Below, piece by piece: positions 22,583-33,849 of a DNA stretch of 64,000 bases. The stretch covers positions 310,001 through 374,000 of the forward strand of contig CALYLX010000116.1 in the NCBI GenBank assembly GCA_944990035.1, given 5' to 3'. The notes under the pieces were generated by a model, which was given only the letters and a program-made list of their open reading frames with translations, was not told where the DNA came from and did not search any database. The stretch's first letter is position 1; every line of letters starts with the position of its first letter. The stretch is from Clitopilus passeckerianus. Lineage: Eukaryota > Basidiomycota > Agaricomycetes > Agaricales > Entolomataceae. The translations under genes were made by a program, and so were the position numbers.

Positions 22583-24061
22583 ATGGCAGGCGACAAGGAC
22601 ACGTTGGTAGGAATGGGGTTTGACCCCGCTCGAGTTGCATGTCAGTCCTAAATCTCAAGTGATGGATGTACATCTAATGTTTGACTGTATGCAGGGGCTT
22701 TGAAGGCTACAGGAAATCGAGGGCTCCAACCCGCAATGGATCACATACTTGAGCATGAAGGACAGCCTGTTCCAGATCTCGGGGCAGTCACGGAATCGTC
22801 TAGCTCAAGGCAGACCGATATGGATGTTGACGACGATGACGAAGATGCCGAAGCTTTGAGGGTGCTTGGTGGAGATGGTGGCGCAGCTGAAGCCAAGGTA
22901 TGAGTCCTCATATTCAGCTCTGCGGACGCCTATATCGAGACTATCTGGGTTTAGAGCATCAAATGCTCGCAGTGCGGCAAGATCTTCAAGAACACTGCTC
23001 TCGCAAACTTCCATGCTGAGAAGAGTGGTCACGATCAGTTCGAGGAGTCTACAGAAGAGGTAGTATTGAATTCTATATACGTCGAAGATTGATTGACTGA
23101 CGTGCCGCGCCAGGTCAAACCACTGACCGAAGAAGAGAAGAAGGAGAAGCTGGCAGAGCTCCGTGCCAAGTTAGCCGAGAAACGGGCAAAAAAAACCCAA
23201 GAAGAAATCCAAGAGAGCAAGGCAAACGAAAACTTGCGCCGCAAAGCCGGGAAGGTGTGTGTCTCCCACATGTCCGCTGTTCGCTTTCCAAAAGAAATCA
23301 CTTTGTAGGATATTAACCAGTTGAGGGAGGACATAGCAGCTAAGCAAACGATCAAAGAAGCCGAGGATAAGAAGAAAGGTTAACAACGCTTGTTATTGAT
23401 GCTCGAAACTTATATTGACATTTACACAACACAGAGAAACTCGAGGATCAACGCTACAAAGCGCAAATCAAGGCTCAGATCGAAGCAGACAAAAAAGCGA
23501 GGGCAGACAAAATTGCAAGAGAAAAAGCAATCCGTGAAGGCCGCCCAGTTCCAGGAGAATCAACTGGTGTCGTCGAACCAGCAGTAGCTGCTGCTCCGAA
23601 ACCGGGCCCATCGACTTCTGGGGTTGCAGGCAAAGATTTCAAAGAAACGCGGTTACAGATCCGTATGCCCACTGGCGGACAACCCTACACGACGACCCTA
23701 TCTAGTGATGCGAGTACGTCGCAATTTAATCGATCTCTAAATAAGGACGGAGGTTAACAGAGTCCGATCCGGTTGCTCAGCACTTCTTGAGGTCGCAGAG
23801 TATCTGGCAGGGCAGAACCCTTCCGTCGACGTCGAAACAGTTACATTCGCGCAGCATTTTCCCAGGTGAGATCCAAGTTTACTTTTGACGATAAATATGA
23901 TTCTTACCAGCTTTCTCCAACTAGGCAAACATTCGACAGGCCCGATTTCTCCAAGACATTGCGAGATCTTGGTTTGACGCCGTCTGCTGTGAGTAAACGC
24001 CACCTTGATATTCGTAACAGTCACTGAGTGAAGTGTCTAGGTGCTCATTGCTACGCCGTAA
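22583..24061 (+). CDS. UBA-UBX domain adaptor of Cdc48/p97 (SAKS1/UBXN1 type)
   Basis: Nine exons (22583-22640, 22695-22897, 22955-23059, 23114-23254, 23309-23378, 23435-23713, 23781-23865, 23925-23988, 24041-24061) join in phase to 341 residues. The N-terminal UBA domain (residues about 5-42) holds MGFDPARVAWALKATGNRGL and AMDHILEHE and binds ubiquitin. An acidic patch follows, then a C2H2-like unit (KCSQCGKIFKNTALANFHAE, KSGH). A long charged coiled coil (residues about 125-240) leads to a C-terminal UBX domain of about 80 residues (LQIRMPTGGQPYTTTL ... DFSKTLRDLGLTPSAVLIATP). UBX binds the AAA ATPase Cdc48, so the protein likely delivers or shields ubiquitinated clients in proteasomal degradation. 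It is convergent with the next gene, about 100 bases between stops. Confidence 0.93.
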
Positions 24062-24166
24062 ATATCGTCATTAATAAATATGCAAACATGTATAATACCC
24101 CTGCTTCGTGAAATTATCAGATTTTGACAACGATAAAATGTGCGAAATGTACGGCCTCCGATCTCC

Positions 24167-25873
24167 TCAGGCGTATTCAAGTAACAGGATCGATCCATCT
24201 TTGCGTCCAATTGCGACCCTGCCCTCCTCTTCATCCATAGCGACGCGTACCCAGTCGTCAACGTCGTTGTAACGAAAGAGGCTTGACTCCAAAGTCGTTT
24301 CCACCGTTTCGGAGTCAGGAACGGCCATCGGCTCGGCTCCTATTGAACTCGGATCGGGATGTGCGCACTCGTCTGCCATGAAGGTGCCTGCTAGTCGTTG
24401 ACCCACTTGGTTTTGCTGGTCTTCTGTGTGATTGTCAATCCATAGAGCCGTACCGCGAGACCCTACTGCCATATGATAGTTTGAGAACAGGTTTACGGGG
24501 GATCCAATGGTACGTTTGAGGGTAGGTGGGAGTTCGTAAGGTATGTTTCCTGGTCCTATAGGCCTTCGGTGATCGAACATACTGCTGGGATGAAGGCGGT
24601 AGAAATGGAGCATGTTGACGGGCTACGACATCCATTTGTCAGTGACGGAGTTCAGATGTCGATAAATGCATGACAGACCCATGGTAGCATACTTCCAAAC
24701 CGCAACAGCACATTGATGGGGGGATAGGTGGCCCTTGGCCTACCAGATGGATGTGAACATACCACCACGTTTATAGTATCGAGGTTCCACTGCCAGGTGT
24801 GAGAGGAAATTGGTGGAGTAACCGTCGAGCCACTGGGAAGAGGGAGGTCGGGAATATGGAAAATCTCTACCCCGCCGCGACGGAACACAATGGCAAGTTG
24901 TTCAAGGTAGACGAGTTCCAACGCTGGGCCAGCCTATTTTCCCGTCCGGGGTGATCCAATTATTTTAATGAAGAAGAGGAAGTTACATACCTGTGGAGTA
25001 GTCTGGAGCTCTAGTCGAGAATTGGGGGCCGCGACTTCCCACAAAAACAGGCGGTTTTGCTCGTCTGTGCTGAAGACAACAGAGCCATAAATGCTCAAGA
25101 GGAAGTCGGATCGATTTGTAAACTCAGCCTGAGTTACGAACGAGGATTCAGGATCTTCAGCGGCCGGGTCGATGGTAAGGAGTTCGAGGTGACTAGAGGA
25201 ATAGTTAGTAAATACGTCACGGTGGGGGTCTGAAGATGTAGGAACATACTCGTGGCACTGGACGGCTAAACGCATCGTAGAATTATTCGGGTTCGTATCT
25301 AGCCCCAGTCTGGAACGCTGCAGCATAGTTTTTGTCGCGATGCATCTGGGGGAGGGTTGGGTGGCCAAGTCCCAGCATTGCAACGTGAATAATGGGGGCT
25401 GCAACTGAGGGTTGCGGTTAGTGTATATCAATGAAACCAAATATTGGTTATTTCCGGGAATGAATTGAAGAAAAATTATTCCAATCTGAGTTGGCGGGGC
25501 TTCATATGCCAGGAAGCTTTCCTTGCGCGACACTGGGGCTTGGGAGGTCCAGTTCTGCCGCAGGCGTAGTGCTCTAAAGATGATTCGTTCTAAGTCGGCG
25601 GCAGAGAGGCAGTCAAGAGGTATTCGAGAAATTCCTGGGACAGGGATATTTTGTTCCTGAACCTGGTGGGTGAGGAAGGAAACCCAAATGCTGCGTAGAT
25701 GACTAAATTGATAGAAACTCTTGCAAGTCTGACGGGGGAAAGAAAATCAGTGACCTTCCTCAATGTTCCAAGGAAGGAAAGCTTGCCTGTCTAATTGATA
25801 GAATATCCGAAAAGGAAAGGTGAGAGAGGACCGTCAGAGAGACGTCCGGCGGTAGGTGTTGAAGGTTTGCCAT
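24167..25873 (-). CDS. F-box protein with C-terminal propeller-like region
   Basis: The start at 25873 gives MANLQHLPPDVSLTVLSHLS, continuing FSDILSIRQTCKSFYQFSHL. This is a clear F-box (residues 5-45) for Skp1 binding in an SCF ubiquitin ligase. The rest has repeated beta-strand-like blocks ending in Trp or Phe (LQCWDLAT, SIYGSVVFSTDEQNRLFLWE, RRGGVEIFHIPDLP, RVAIGRKDGSILLLEY), which suggests a degenerate WD/propeller substrate receptor, common in Agaricomycetes. Intron 1 (25729-25786, 58 bases) begins GC rather than GT and is needed for the frame. A further GTATGT...CTAG intron of 57 bases within the later coding region is likely because of its perfect ACTAAC-like branch site, although its sequence is open. 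The substrate is unknown. Confidence 0.85.
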
Positions 25874-26620
25874 CAACAGAACAGTATATTGTTGCCTCGT
25901 GAACTTTTGAGCTGGATAGATGACGGTGCCACCTGGGTCATGGACTTTTCGCCCTTAGAACATGACTGATGAGTCCCGAAAATACTATCTCTCGTTGCCA
26001 AAGTTATGGATACGTTTACATACCTGACACGCCTCAGGGTTTAGAATCTGGATGCCACCAAAACAAGGCAGGTTCAATGGCGTCTAGGGCAATCAGAGGA
26101 GTACGGTATAGTTGATCTTATACCCTGCCTCGCGCTGCACAAAACCTGTCAGTGACAGAATAAATTTAATTCATATGCGTTCACAATTTCTCCTATATAA
26201 CCCAGTGTTCGTATGCATCACTCACAAAATGCCGCGTGCCTCGGTGTTGTCAAAACCACGTTCATACCTGGATGAGAATCATCATAACGTATTACTTGAG
26301 AGTTAAACCCTTATAATACGTCTTCAAACCTGGAAAATCCGATCCAGAACATATCTGGCAGACCTTCTCAAAACATACGCTATGATGGCCGGTAGGGTTA
26401 TACGAAAGGAACGGAGATGGTTGAATGCCGGGCCGATCCTCGTCGCTATGATCGCAATTCGCAAAAGGTCAAACTCCGCGATCTTTGACTCTGGCATAAT
26501 ATCGTTTCAACACGAAGGTTCGGGTGTCCACGGTGGACAACATGAGCCCACACTGACTGTGGGTACACCACATTGTAGTTATCATAAACACCTATTGCTA
26601 CCAACCCTGAGGCCCGAGGC
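25874..26620. other. Intergenic, no gene seen
   Basis: Upstream region of the F-box gene. Open frames are short and of chance composition. No repeat is recognised. Confidence 0.45.
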
Positions 26621-26629
26621 TTGACATCA

Positions 26630-26884
26630 ATGATCAAATACGACGACAAGCAACCCCCTCCAGAAGGGGTCACGCTCCAACCCCAGTCATATCATGGTAG
26701 CTGCTTCACACAGCTAGCTACCCGCAGGACCGTGCTACTGACCATTGCCCTGGGCTCAATTCGCGTCTTGGGGGTAGTTCTTCTCTTCAATTCCACGTGG
26801 GCGCGGGAAATAAACGGCCAATCTCGAAAGAAGTGTACAGAGAACCCACCTCAAAGCACACCTCTGAGAACTAAGCGCATGTAG
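26630..26884 (+). CDS. Possible small membrane protein (weak)
   Basis: An 84-codon frame from ATG 26630 starts MIKYDDKQPPPEGVTLQPQ, a polar Pro-rich leader, followed by one hydrophobic segment (TVLLTIALGSIRVLGVVLLF) and a basic tail. This resembles small single-pass fungal proteins, but no family is recognised and no splice partner is evident. It may be chance. Confidence 0.25.
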   Translation: MIKYDDKQPPPEGVTLQPQSYHGSCFTQLATRRTVLLTIALGSIRVLGVVLLFNSTWAREINGQSRKKCTENPPQSTPLRTKRM

Positions 26885-26938
26885 ATCAGTCTTTGTCATA
26901 CAGTTAATCGATGGGTTCAGGCCACGATAGTGGCCCAT

Positions 26939-27340
26939 TCATTCCTCTTCGAGAATGGAACATCGAGTAAAGAACTGCCAGGTGTTGTCGATCTGGCTGC
27001 TCAAAGACACGGTCGCATCGGGCCAAGCAGACGTGTCCGAGATCTGAAGTAGAACACTTTCATTTGCTGATTGCGGTTCCACCGTGTGCAGAAGCCGCAG
27101 TTTCCGCCACGGTGTGAACATCACTTTCATGCCGTCACATATAGAACTATTAGAAGGAGCGGACGATGGGTGCCTTGAGGAAGCATCACGCAGGAGACAG
27201 GTATGTGGAGCAGAATAGTCAATGTCATTTGAAGGCGGATGCGAGGCGAGGACTGAACATACCGGCGGTCCGTGTAATGCATGATAACAGTTATACAAAC
27301 ACCGAAAAGTAGCCATCAACAGATAGAAAATCAGAAACAT
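26939..27340 (-). CDS. Possible small protein with N-terminal hydrophobic segment (weak)
   Basis: From ATG 27340 the minus strand is open for 133 codons, starting with a signal-anchor-like segment (MFLIFYLLMATFRCLYNCYH). The C-terminal half (about 60 residues, including LRLLHTVEPQSANESVLLQI) has coding-like composition. A strong donor, GTATGT, follows codon 27 or so, so an intron may remove the middle part. The acceptor cannot be chosen. On the opposite strand 27,340-27,490 is also open, so the coding strand is uncertain. Confidence 0.3.
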   Translation of the reverse strand: MFLIFYLLMATFRCLYNCYHALHGPPVCSVLASHPPSNDIDYSAPHTCLLRDASSRHPSSAPSNSSICDGMKVMFTPWRKLRLLHTVEPQSANESVLLQISDTSAWPDATVSLSSQIDNTWQFFTRCSILEEE

Positions 27341-27655
27341 GGTCAAGAGTTCAATTTTTCTGAGTTTGTAGAGGCTGCCTTCCTAGAATCAACTGTTGCA
27401 CCCGATGCTCAGACGGCCTGTGAAGATCTGGCGACCCGCGTGAAGAGTCAATTGGACAAGAAAACCAAGTTGCCTCGATCCTCGTGGTAGTCGAATGTGA
27501 ACAGTCAATTGAAGGAAGGATTGGTTGATATATTACATTGAGTGTATTGGTATTGCATCAAGTGCATCAAACCGAAACTGGTAAGGATATGTCAGAGTCC
27601 ATGGTCAAAGTGAATCACCCCCTCACGTCTGCGGTCCTTCAGCAACGAGGACCCG

Positions 27656-30647
27656 CTACAGGTCCTCAATGATCCTACGGACATCTTCAGCAGCCTTCTT
27701 GAACCGCACCAACTCCTTTTCCCCATCCCGGCGGAACTTGTCATATTCCAGCTCCATCTGGTACCTAATCCACTCTTCCACAGTCATGTCCAGTTCAGCA
27801 TCCGTAAGGCTTGCCATCTTTGTAAAAGGCAATCTGGACAAGGGAGGGTAAAACGCGGGATCGGGCTCGGCCGGTTTCGGCTGTACAGTGTTGGTCGTGA
27901 ACGCGGTCTGGCGCGGAGGAGTGCGAGGAGGTTCGACGGGTGTTGTCGGTTTCTCGGTTAAGCCATTCGGAGACGTCATTTTGACATCCTCGACATGAGG
28001 TGAGGGCTGTTGGCGAACGGTCCCCGCCTTTGGTATTTTCACGGACAATGATTCCGCAGCCGCCTTCTTCGGGAGATCTTGGACAGGCGACGGCGTAAGG
28101 GCCCGTGAAGGATGTAACGGTGAAGGCGCACGAGCAGGCGGTGGCGGAGAAGGTCGTGTGGGGGACGGCACACGGTCCTGGATTGGCGATGGAGGTTGGT
28201 CAGGAGAGCGAGAGCGAGATTCAACACTTTTATGGGGCTGTCGCGGTGGTGATGAGATATCCATCTCTGCGTCTGCAACAATCGTCGATTGCTTCGGCGG
28301 CGGGGAGTCGATCTGCATAGGTTCAGGCTCGGGTTTCACCACCTTCGGTCGTGTATCGTGTTTGGCGGACTTCTGCTTTGCTGCCTCTGAAGGAACTGGT
28401 TCTTTGCGTTCTTTCGATTTCGATTTCTTCTCCTTGTCACTGTCATCATCTGAGGAGATCTCGACGACTGACTTCTGCTTGACCGTTCGCGGTCGAGCAG
28501 TAGAAGGCTTCCTTGGCGCTTTGCTGAGTCGTTTCACGAGAGGTTTACGAACCTCTGAGGCGTCTGAATCCGCCATATCAGACACTTCACTTTGTGCCAC
28601 CGAGGCAAGCGAAAGGACCGAGGCGTTTTTGGCCATCTTGGGTACCTCCTTGACGGCTTCTACATTGGCTGCTGTGAGCAATTGCGCATCCTTTGAGGGT
28701 ACCCTCGACTTGCTGGGCTTGGTGGGTTTCTCTGTAGCGGCCTCGCTAGTCAAGAGAGTGGATGGCCCAGCTTTGGCTTTCCCTCCACGTTTAGGAATGT
28801 ATAGAGGCGGAAGGTCGTCCATTCCTGCATCCTCGTCTGTAGGCTGCACCTCAATGGGCGGGGGAGGAACGGCCTCAGCTTTAGCCTTGCTAGCCGGAGC
28901 AGCTTTGGGAGGCCCATTGTCCTCTCGTTCATCGCCGCTGGGCGAGGGGGAGTTTCGTGCTAGCTTCGCCTTGGGTTTGGATTTAGACGCCTTCTTTGAA
29001 GGTTCCGTGGGTTGGATGGTTGGGGCAGCGCTCTGCCTCCCTCCAACAGGCTCGGAAGGTAGAACAATGGCTCCAACTGCGGCAGCCTCCGCAGCCAGCT
29101 CTTCGTCATCTTCCTCAGCGATCTCAGGCTCCTCGGGAGGCGCAGCTGTTGGCTTTGTCTTAGAACGCGAAGGCTTTCTAGGCGTCTTCGTGGGAGCTTT
29201 CGTAGAGGCTTTTGCTTTGGCCGGTTTAGGTGGTTCTTCCTCGTCCTCTTCCTCGTCCTCTTCTTCGGCAACATCTTGGGTAGGTTCGGGGTCCGATTCT
29301 GCTGCAGGTGTAGGATGCTTCTTCTTTCCGCGTGTGGCCTTTTGTTTAGTTGTTGTTGCTGGTTTCGACACCTCAATAGATGAGGCTCGGGTGACTCTTC
29401 GTCCGCGAGTGGATTTTTTGAGTGACTGAACTTCGTCCACCTCCTGACTATCAGGAGGAGTTGGCTCCACAGGAGATGGTTCATCGACTTCAACGTCATC
29501 CTCTTCGGTTGGTACGGCAGCAGCTTTTGTACGGGCCCCCGCCTTAGTGGCCGCAACTGATTTCCGGGTTTTACCCACCTTCTTCTTTGGTTTGACTTCT
29601 TCGTCTTCCTCCTCTACGATCGCCTCCTCCATATCCTCAGCAACATCTCCGAGCGTGGCTCGAGACTGACTTCTGTTCAGTTTCCTAGAAGACGATCTAC
29701 TTCTTGTACCCTTAGGTTTGCTCGTGGATGCAACAGATTCGTTGTCAGTGTCGTCTTTCAACGGCACAACGAGGTCCTGGTGTTGCGAGGAAGTGGTACG
29801 TTGCCTTGAGGATTGTCGACTCCTTGGTGCTTTGGATTTCGAGGGAGGCTTGCTTGGCACAGATTCGGTATAGGCGAAGAAGGGGCATCGTAGTTTACCC
29901 TTCTGATCCCGCTTGCGATGTTCCTCTCTGTTTCGATATTGTCAGTTCCATAGTAGGCCCAATAAATACAGTATGCACGTACAAAGGATCATCTTCGGGA
30001 TCCCAACCACTCAGACAGACACCACAATAAAGGCATGTAGCGAGATCATCCCCAGGCTCCTGAGGAGTGAATACAAACCCTGACCGAGCCATCTATGGTA
30101 TTCGTGTAAGTAAGCGCCCGGAAGTATTCGAGGGGTTCACAAACCTTTAGAGAATTGGCCCCATGATTCTTAGGACGGTCATGAACCCATCCCTTGCCTA
30201 CGGAATAAGTCTCCAATCGTGCACGTTCCATTGCTGCTGATGTCGGTAAACGATCCTTGTCGGGGAACAGATAGCTGTACATATTTGTTCAGAATAGTTT
30301 TCTGCTTTGAACTATTGAAACGAACCTGCCGTCCTTCCCCATATCGCCCGGAGACCACACCTGACAGTAGCCCAGCAGCACAGAGTTGCACATTTAGTCC
30401 AATGAAGATCCAAAGGATCGTCCTCTTCTTCCCATCCACCTAAATTCTTCTCGCATACGTAGCAAGTGACTGTATCGCGGTCCTCATAGCTCGGATTGAA
30501 GTAGAACCCTGCTTCAGCAAGGGTCTCTGGTGTCGCTGCAAAGCTTTCAGGATGTGGCCATTTGATATTGACATAAGAGGCTTTATTGGGATTCTTGACG
30601 CGTTTAGCCTTCAAGAAAGAGTCCAGACGATTCTGCAAGCCTTCCAT
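27656..30647 (-). CDS. BIR1: BIR-domain protein, survivin/Bir1 homologue of the chromosomal passenger complex
   Basis: Two BIR zinc domains followed by a very long charged region and a C-terminal helix. Exon 1 starts MEGLQNRLDSFLKAKR. The first BIR has CYVCEKNLGGWEEEDDP then H and C ligands. The second (about 29,940-30,280) has CLYCGVCLSGWDPEDDP and EEHRKR with CPFF across an intron. The next 700-odd residues are Ser/Thr/Pro/Lys/Glu-rich with acidic runs, S-P sites and NLS-like clusters, and end in MTVEEWIRYQMELEYDKFRR. That C-terminal helix is expected to pair with INCENP and borealin-like subunits. Bir1 directs Aurora B to centromeres and the spindle midzone. In fungi two BIRs plus a long tail is the usual form. 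The exact donor after BIR1 (near 30,365) is uncertain. The start is 151 bases from the WAPL start on the other strand. Confidence 0.9.
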
Positions 30648-30798
30648 AGTGTCGACCTCTGGTGGACTCGCTGTCGACGTTCACTGCGAACTGTTCGTTG
30701 ACGTTGATCGCCAACACGGTTGTCACGTGTTTGTGACCGTGACGATCAGGACGCAAAGTTGGTCAATGTTCGAAAAGCTTTCAACACTGCCGCCGATA
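30648..30798. promoter_or_regulatory. Shared divergent promoter of BIR1 and WAPL
   Basis: The 151 bases between the two start codons must hold both core promoters and both 5' UTRs. The part near BIR1 has several GTCGACxT/GTTGACGTT-like boxes (for example around 30,650 and 30,695), but no TATA box is seen. Co-regulation is inferred. Confidence 0.45.
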
Positions 30799-33685
30799 AT
30801 GCCGACGACATCTTACGGGTCGATAAACCGAACTTACAGCAGACGCAACAGCGCAAAGAGGAAGCAATCTACGGACCAGGCTACTTCAGAAAAGCGCAGA
30901 AAGCTCTCAGAAGACGAGGAATCCTCAACCATAACAGATATCGAGCAGGACGATGCCACCGACGAACCGAGAGCTTCATCGTCCCGTGTAACACATACAT
31001 ATGGGACCCCAAAGCGACCGCGCAGAGTTGTCAATGACTTTCCCGGAATATTCGACCACATTACCCCTGCATCATCCCCCATACCGACACCAAGCAAACT
31101 GGCAAAGCGCATGCTCTCGCGTTCTAAAACAGACACAGTGGTTGTAGAAAGCCCTGCTCCCATTGCTGAGAGGACCTCGTCGCTACCAAACATGCCTTCC
31201 TCGCCAGCGAGACCTCCACCCTCGACGTCTTTCGCTCACCCTGAGCCAATTGCTGCACTCCCCATCCCAAAAGCTACCAACACCAGGACCTATGCGGGAA
31301 GATCGCGATCATTTCTTGTTGAGCTACCTACCAATAACTTGGGTCCTAACATTACCGAGGAGGATGAATCGACCCGGGAGTCGTATGAATCACTTCGTTC
31401 TCGTTGGGGAGTGGACAACTCTGAAGACGACCCATACCCCGCTGGGTCTCCTACTCGCAGCAATTTGTCTCATGGGACTCCGCGAAAGAATCCAAAGGGG
31501 AAGGGCAAAGCTCGACAAGCCCCAGTAGACCTTCCACCTGGAATGATGAACCCACTGAAAAGCATCACCGAGCTTCGAAGTAAGGGCGAGAGCAGACGTT
31601 TCCTCGACGAGGTTGGGTACCTATTTGAAGGTTTAGATATAAACGGGGGAGTAGGGCTGAAGAGAGCAAGGTATGATGATTCTTCTGACACAAAGGATCT
31701 ACATATTCAAAATATCCCTTCCAGCGCTCTAGAAATCACAACTAAACTATGTGATACGGAATTCTTTAGAATGGCCAAGGCTGCAGACTTCTTCAGTAAA
31801 ACATGGGAGGTGTTAGTCGAGGCTGGAGCGGGCCGAGGGGATGACCGTGTTAGTATTTATGTTCTGATTCCCATTGCTCAATTGACGAAGACTCTGCAGA
31901 TATTGGACACGCTCCTCGTCTTTTTCACCGCACTAGTTTCTCGCGAGCCTACTTCTCTAGTAGACCTCGCTCAGAGATCCTCTACCGAGACTCCCGATTC
32001 CGACGAGCCTGCCGAGCAGAAACCATTGGTAGAAACGCTCGTCGGTTTGCTGGATGTCCCAGATCCTCTACCAGTGGTTGGACGAGCTATCATCAAGGGC
32101 AGCCCCTCAGATGAAGCGGATCTCAAAAAGATGGGTATAGGAAAGAAAGAGCGTCAAATGGCAAGTAAACATCAACTTAGAAATTCCATCATGGTTGTCT
32201 AACGTTAACCACAGCTCACAACGATATACGAATGCATCAGCACGAAATCTGGCCTTTTCCCTCCCGGCACTCCCGTACGTCTATCTCCTCCAGTTTGGCG
32301 TATATTCTCACAAACATGGTACATAGATATCCACGTCTCTTCTCATCTACCGTACCCTTCAGACTCTGCCAGCGAGCATGATCCCCATAAACTACCTTCC
32401 CACCGTTCTCTCCTCTATCCGCACGCTCGTTCATCCCATTCTCTTCTCCGACCAATCCTCCGTCTCACCATACCTCGGTTGGCCAGACGCAGCAGAGCAG
32501 ATACCCTACCAAACAGCCTACCACCAACTCCGCATGTTGGACCAATACCTCCTAGGTCAATGGGGAGACGTCGACGTATCCAGCGTCGAGGAGCAGGACC
32601 AGGAGAGGGAAAAGAGGAGGGTGCAGAAGAAGGTGATCCGAGCGTTGGACGAAGCCAGGGAGGATTGGCTTGTGGAGAGTCTAATCGGGTTATTGGTCTG
32701 CTGCGAATTGAGAGGCGGGAAATCGAGTTCTGTCCAGGGATGCGTGGAGATTGCGCTCCGCGTGCTTGTGAGCTTGACACATGCGGATGAGAACTGGGCG
32801 CAGAAGACGTTGGATTGTGAATATGCGCTTGGGTGTGTGCTGAGATTGGTGTTGAGGTCGTGGAAGGATGCGAGGGATGCGAAGGAGGGGCAGTTATTGG
32901 ACAAGGCGGATGCGAGAGGTAAAGGAAAGAGAAGATGAAGCAGGAGATGGACGAAGAGGATGCTGATTCCGATGAAGAAGAACGGGAGGAGGAGGTCGAG
33001 GAAGATAAGGCTGTTGGCGCGATTGATAGGCTTTGCCTTGCCCTTGGTGTTCTCACCAACCTGGTACAGACAATTGAGAATGCGAAGGATCAATTCAGAG
33101 AAACCTGTAAGCCTCTTGTCTACCACGCATTATTTCCTATCCCTGACACTACCAATTTCAGCGTTGAACCAAGATTGTGACCTGAGCAAACGCTCCTGCA
33201 TCCTCCGATGCACATGCACCTCACCCATTCGCAAGGACAAATCTGGCGCCAAATCAACAGTCAACGCTTTGGACATCCTTACCCGGATATACCAAGCACA
33301 ACGCCCTGAGGACAACATATCAACTCAAATCAAATCCGAGTCAACACCTCCACCAGACTCTGCAGGTGCAGAGACAACAGACACGCTCTTCCTCCGTGGA
33401 CATCTTGCAGTCCTCTTCGGTCTTCTGATGCAAGGATGTCAAGCCAACCAGACCTACCTTCTGCAAGCACTCTTACAAGATTCGGACTCGCCCAATGCGA
33501 AGAAGGACGTTCTAGAGGCATTGGTGGACGAGGCCCACAGTTTCGCGATCTTCTGCGCGAGTCTTGGAAGTGCAGGACTGAATGTCAACGCGAATACGAA
33601 TGGCGATGTTGATGAGGAAGGCAGGGTGGCGAGGGAAGTGGTCAGGTTTTTGGAGAGGTTGAAAGACCAGGGATGGGGTTTATAG
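30799..33685 (+). CDS. WAPL: Wings-apart-like cohesin release factor
   Basis: Opens the cohesin ring with Pds5 and so removes cohesin from chromosome arms. The start at 30799 (MPTTSYGSINRTYSRRNSAK) fits a basic, Ser-rich N-terminus. The WAPL domain follows: NPLKSITELRSKGESRRFLD, EITTKLCDTEFFRMAKAADF, then helical repeats including DRLCLALGVLTNLVQTIENA, SKRSCILRCTC and FLRGHLAVLFGLLMQGCQAN. The order matches PF07814. Intron 32161-32214 (54 bases) begins GC, and the in-phase reading across it is good (QM then LTTIYEC). Further introns are 32275-32362 and one near 33,108-33,162. Between about 32,900 and 32,945 the frame changes without an intron I can find. The gap lies in a linker just before the conserved DRLCLALG block, so a small indel or an unusual intron is possible. 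The protein is about 860 residues. Confidence 0.88.
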
Positions 33686-33849
33686 GTTTAATTTGAACAT
33701 GCCACGAAGTTGCGATACCTTACGATTACTCTATTCTCAAGCAAGCTGGATCTTGATCTTAATTTTCAAATGTAGTACGTCAATGTTGATTTTATCCTAT
33801 CCTCCGAAATTCATGAGATATCATAGTAACTACGTCTTCTCAACCCTGC

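Noticed and set aside
28158..29429. 423-codon open frame on the plus strand
   Set aside because: Antisense shadow of the long low-complexity tail of BIR1. Its Ser/Gly/Phe runs mirror the Glu/Lys/Pro codons of the real gene.
30834..31193. Minus-strand frame opposite WAPL, 119 codons
   Set aside because: Shadow of the Ser/Thr-rich WAPL N-terminus; no family features and no splice signals.
32415..33059. Minus-strand 214-codon frame
   Set aside because: Ser/Pro-rich antisense shadow of WAPL coding sequence.
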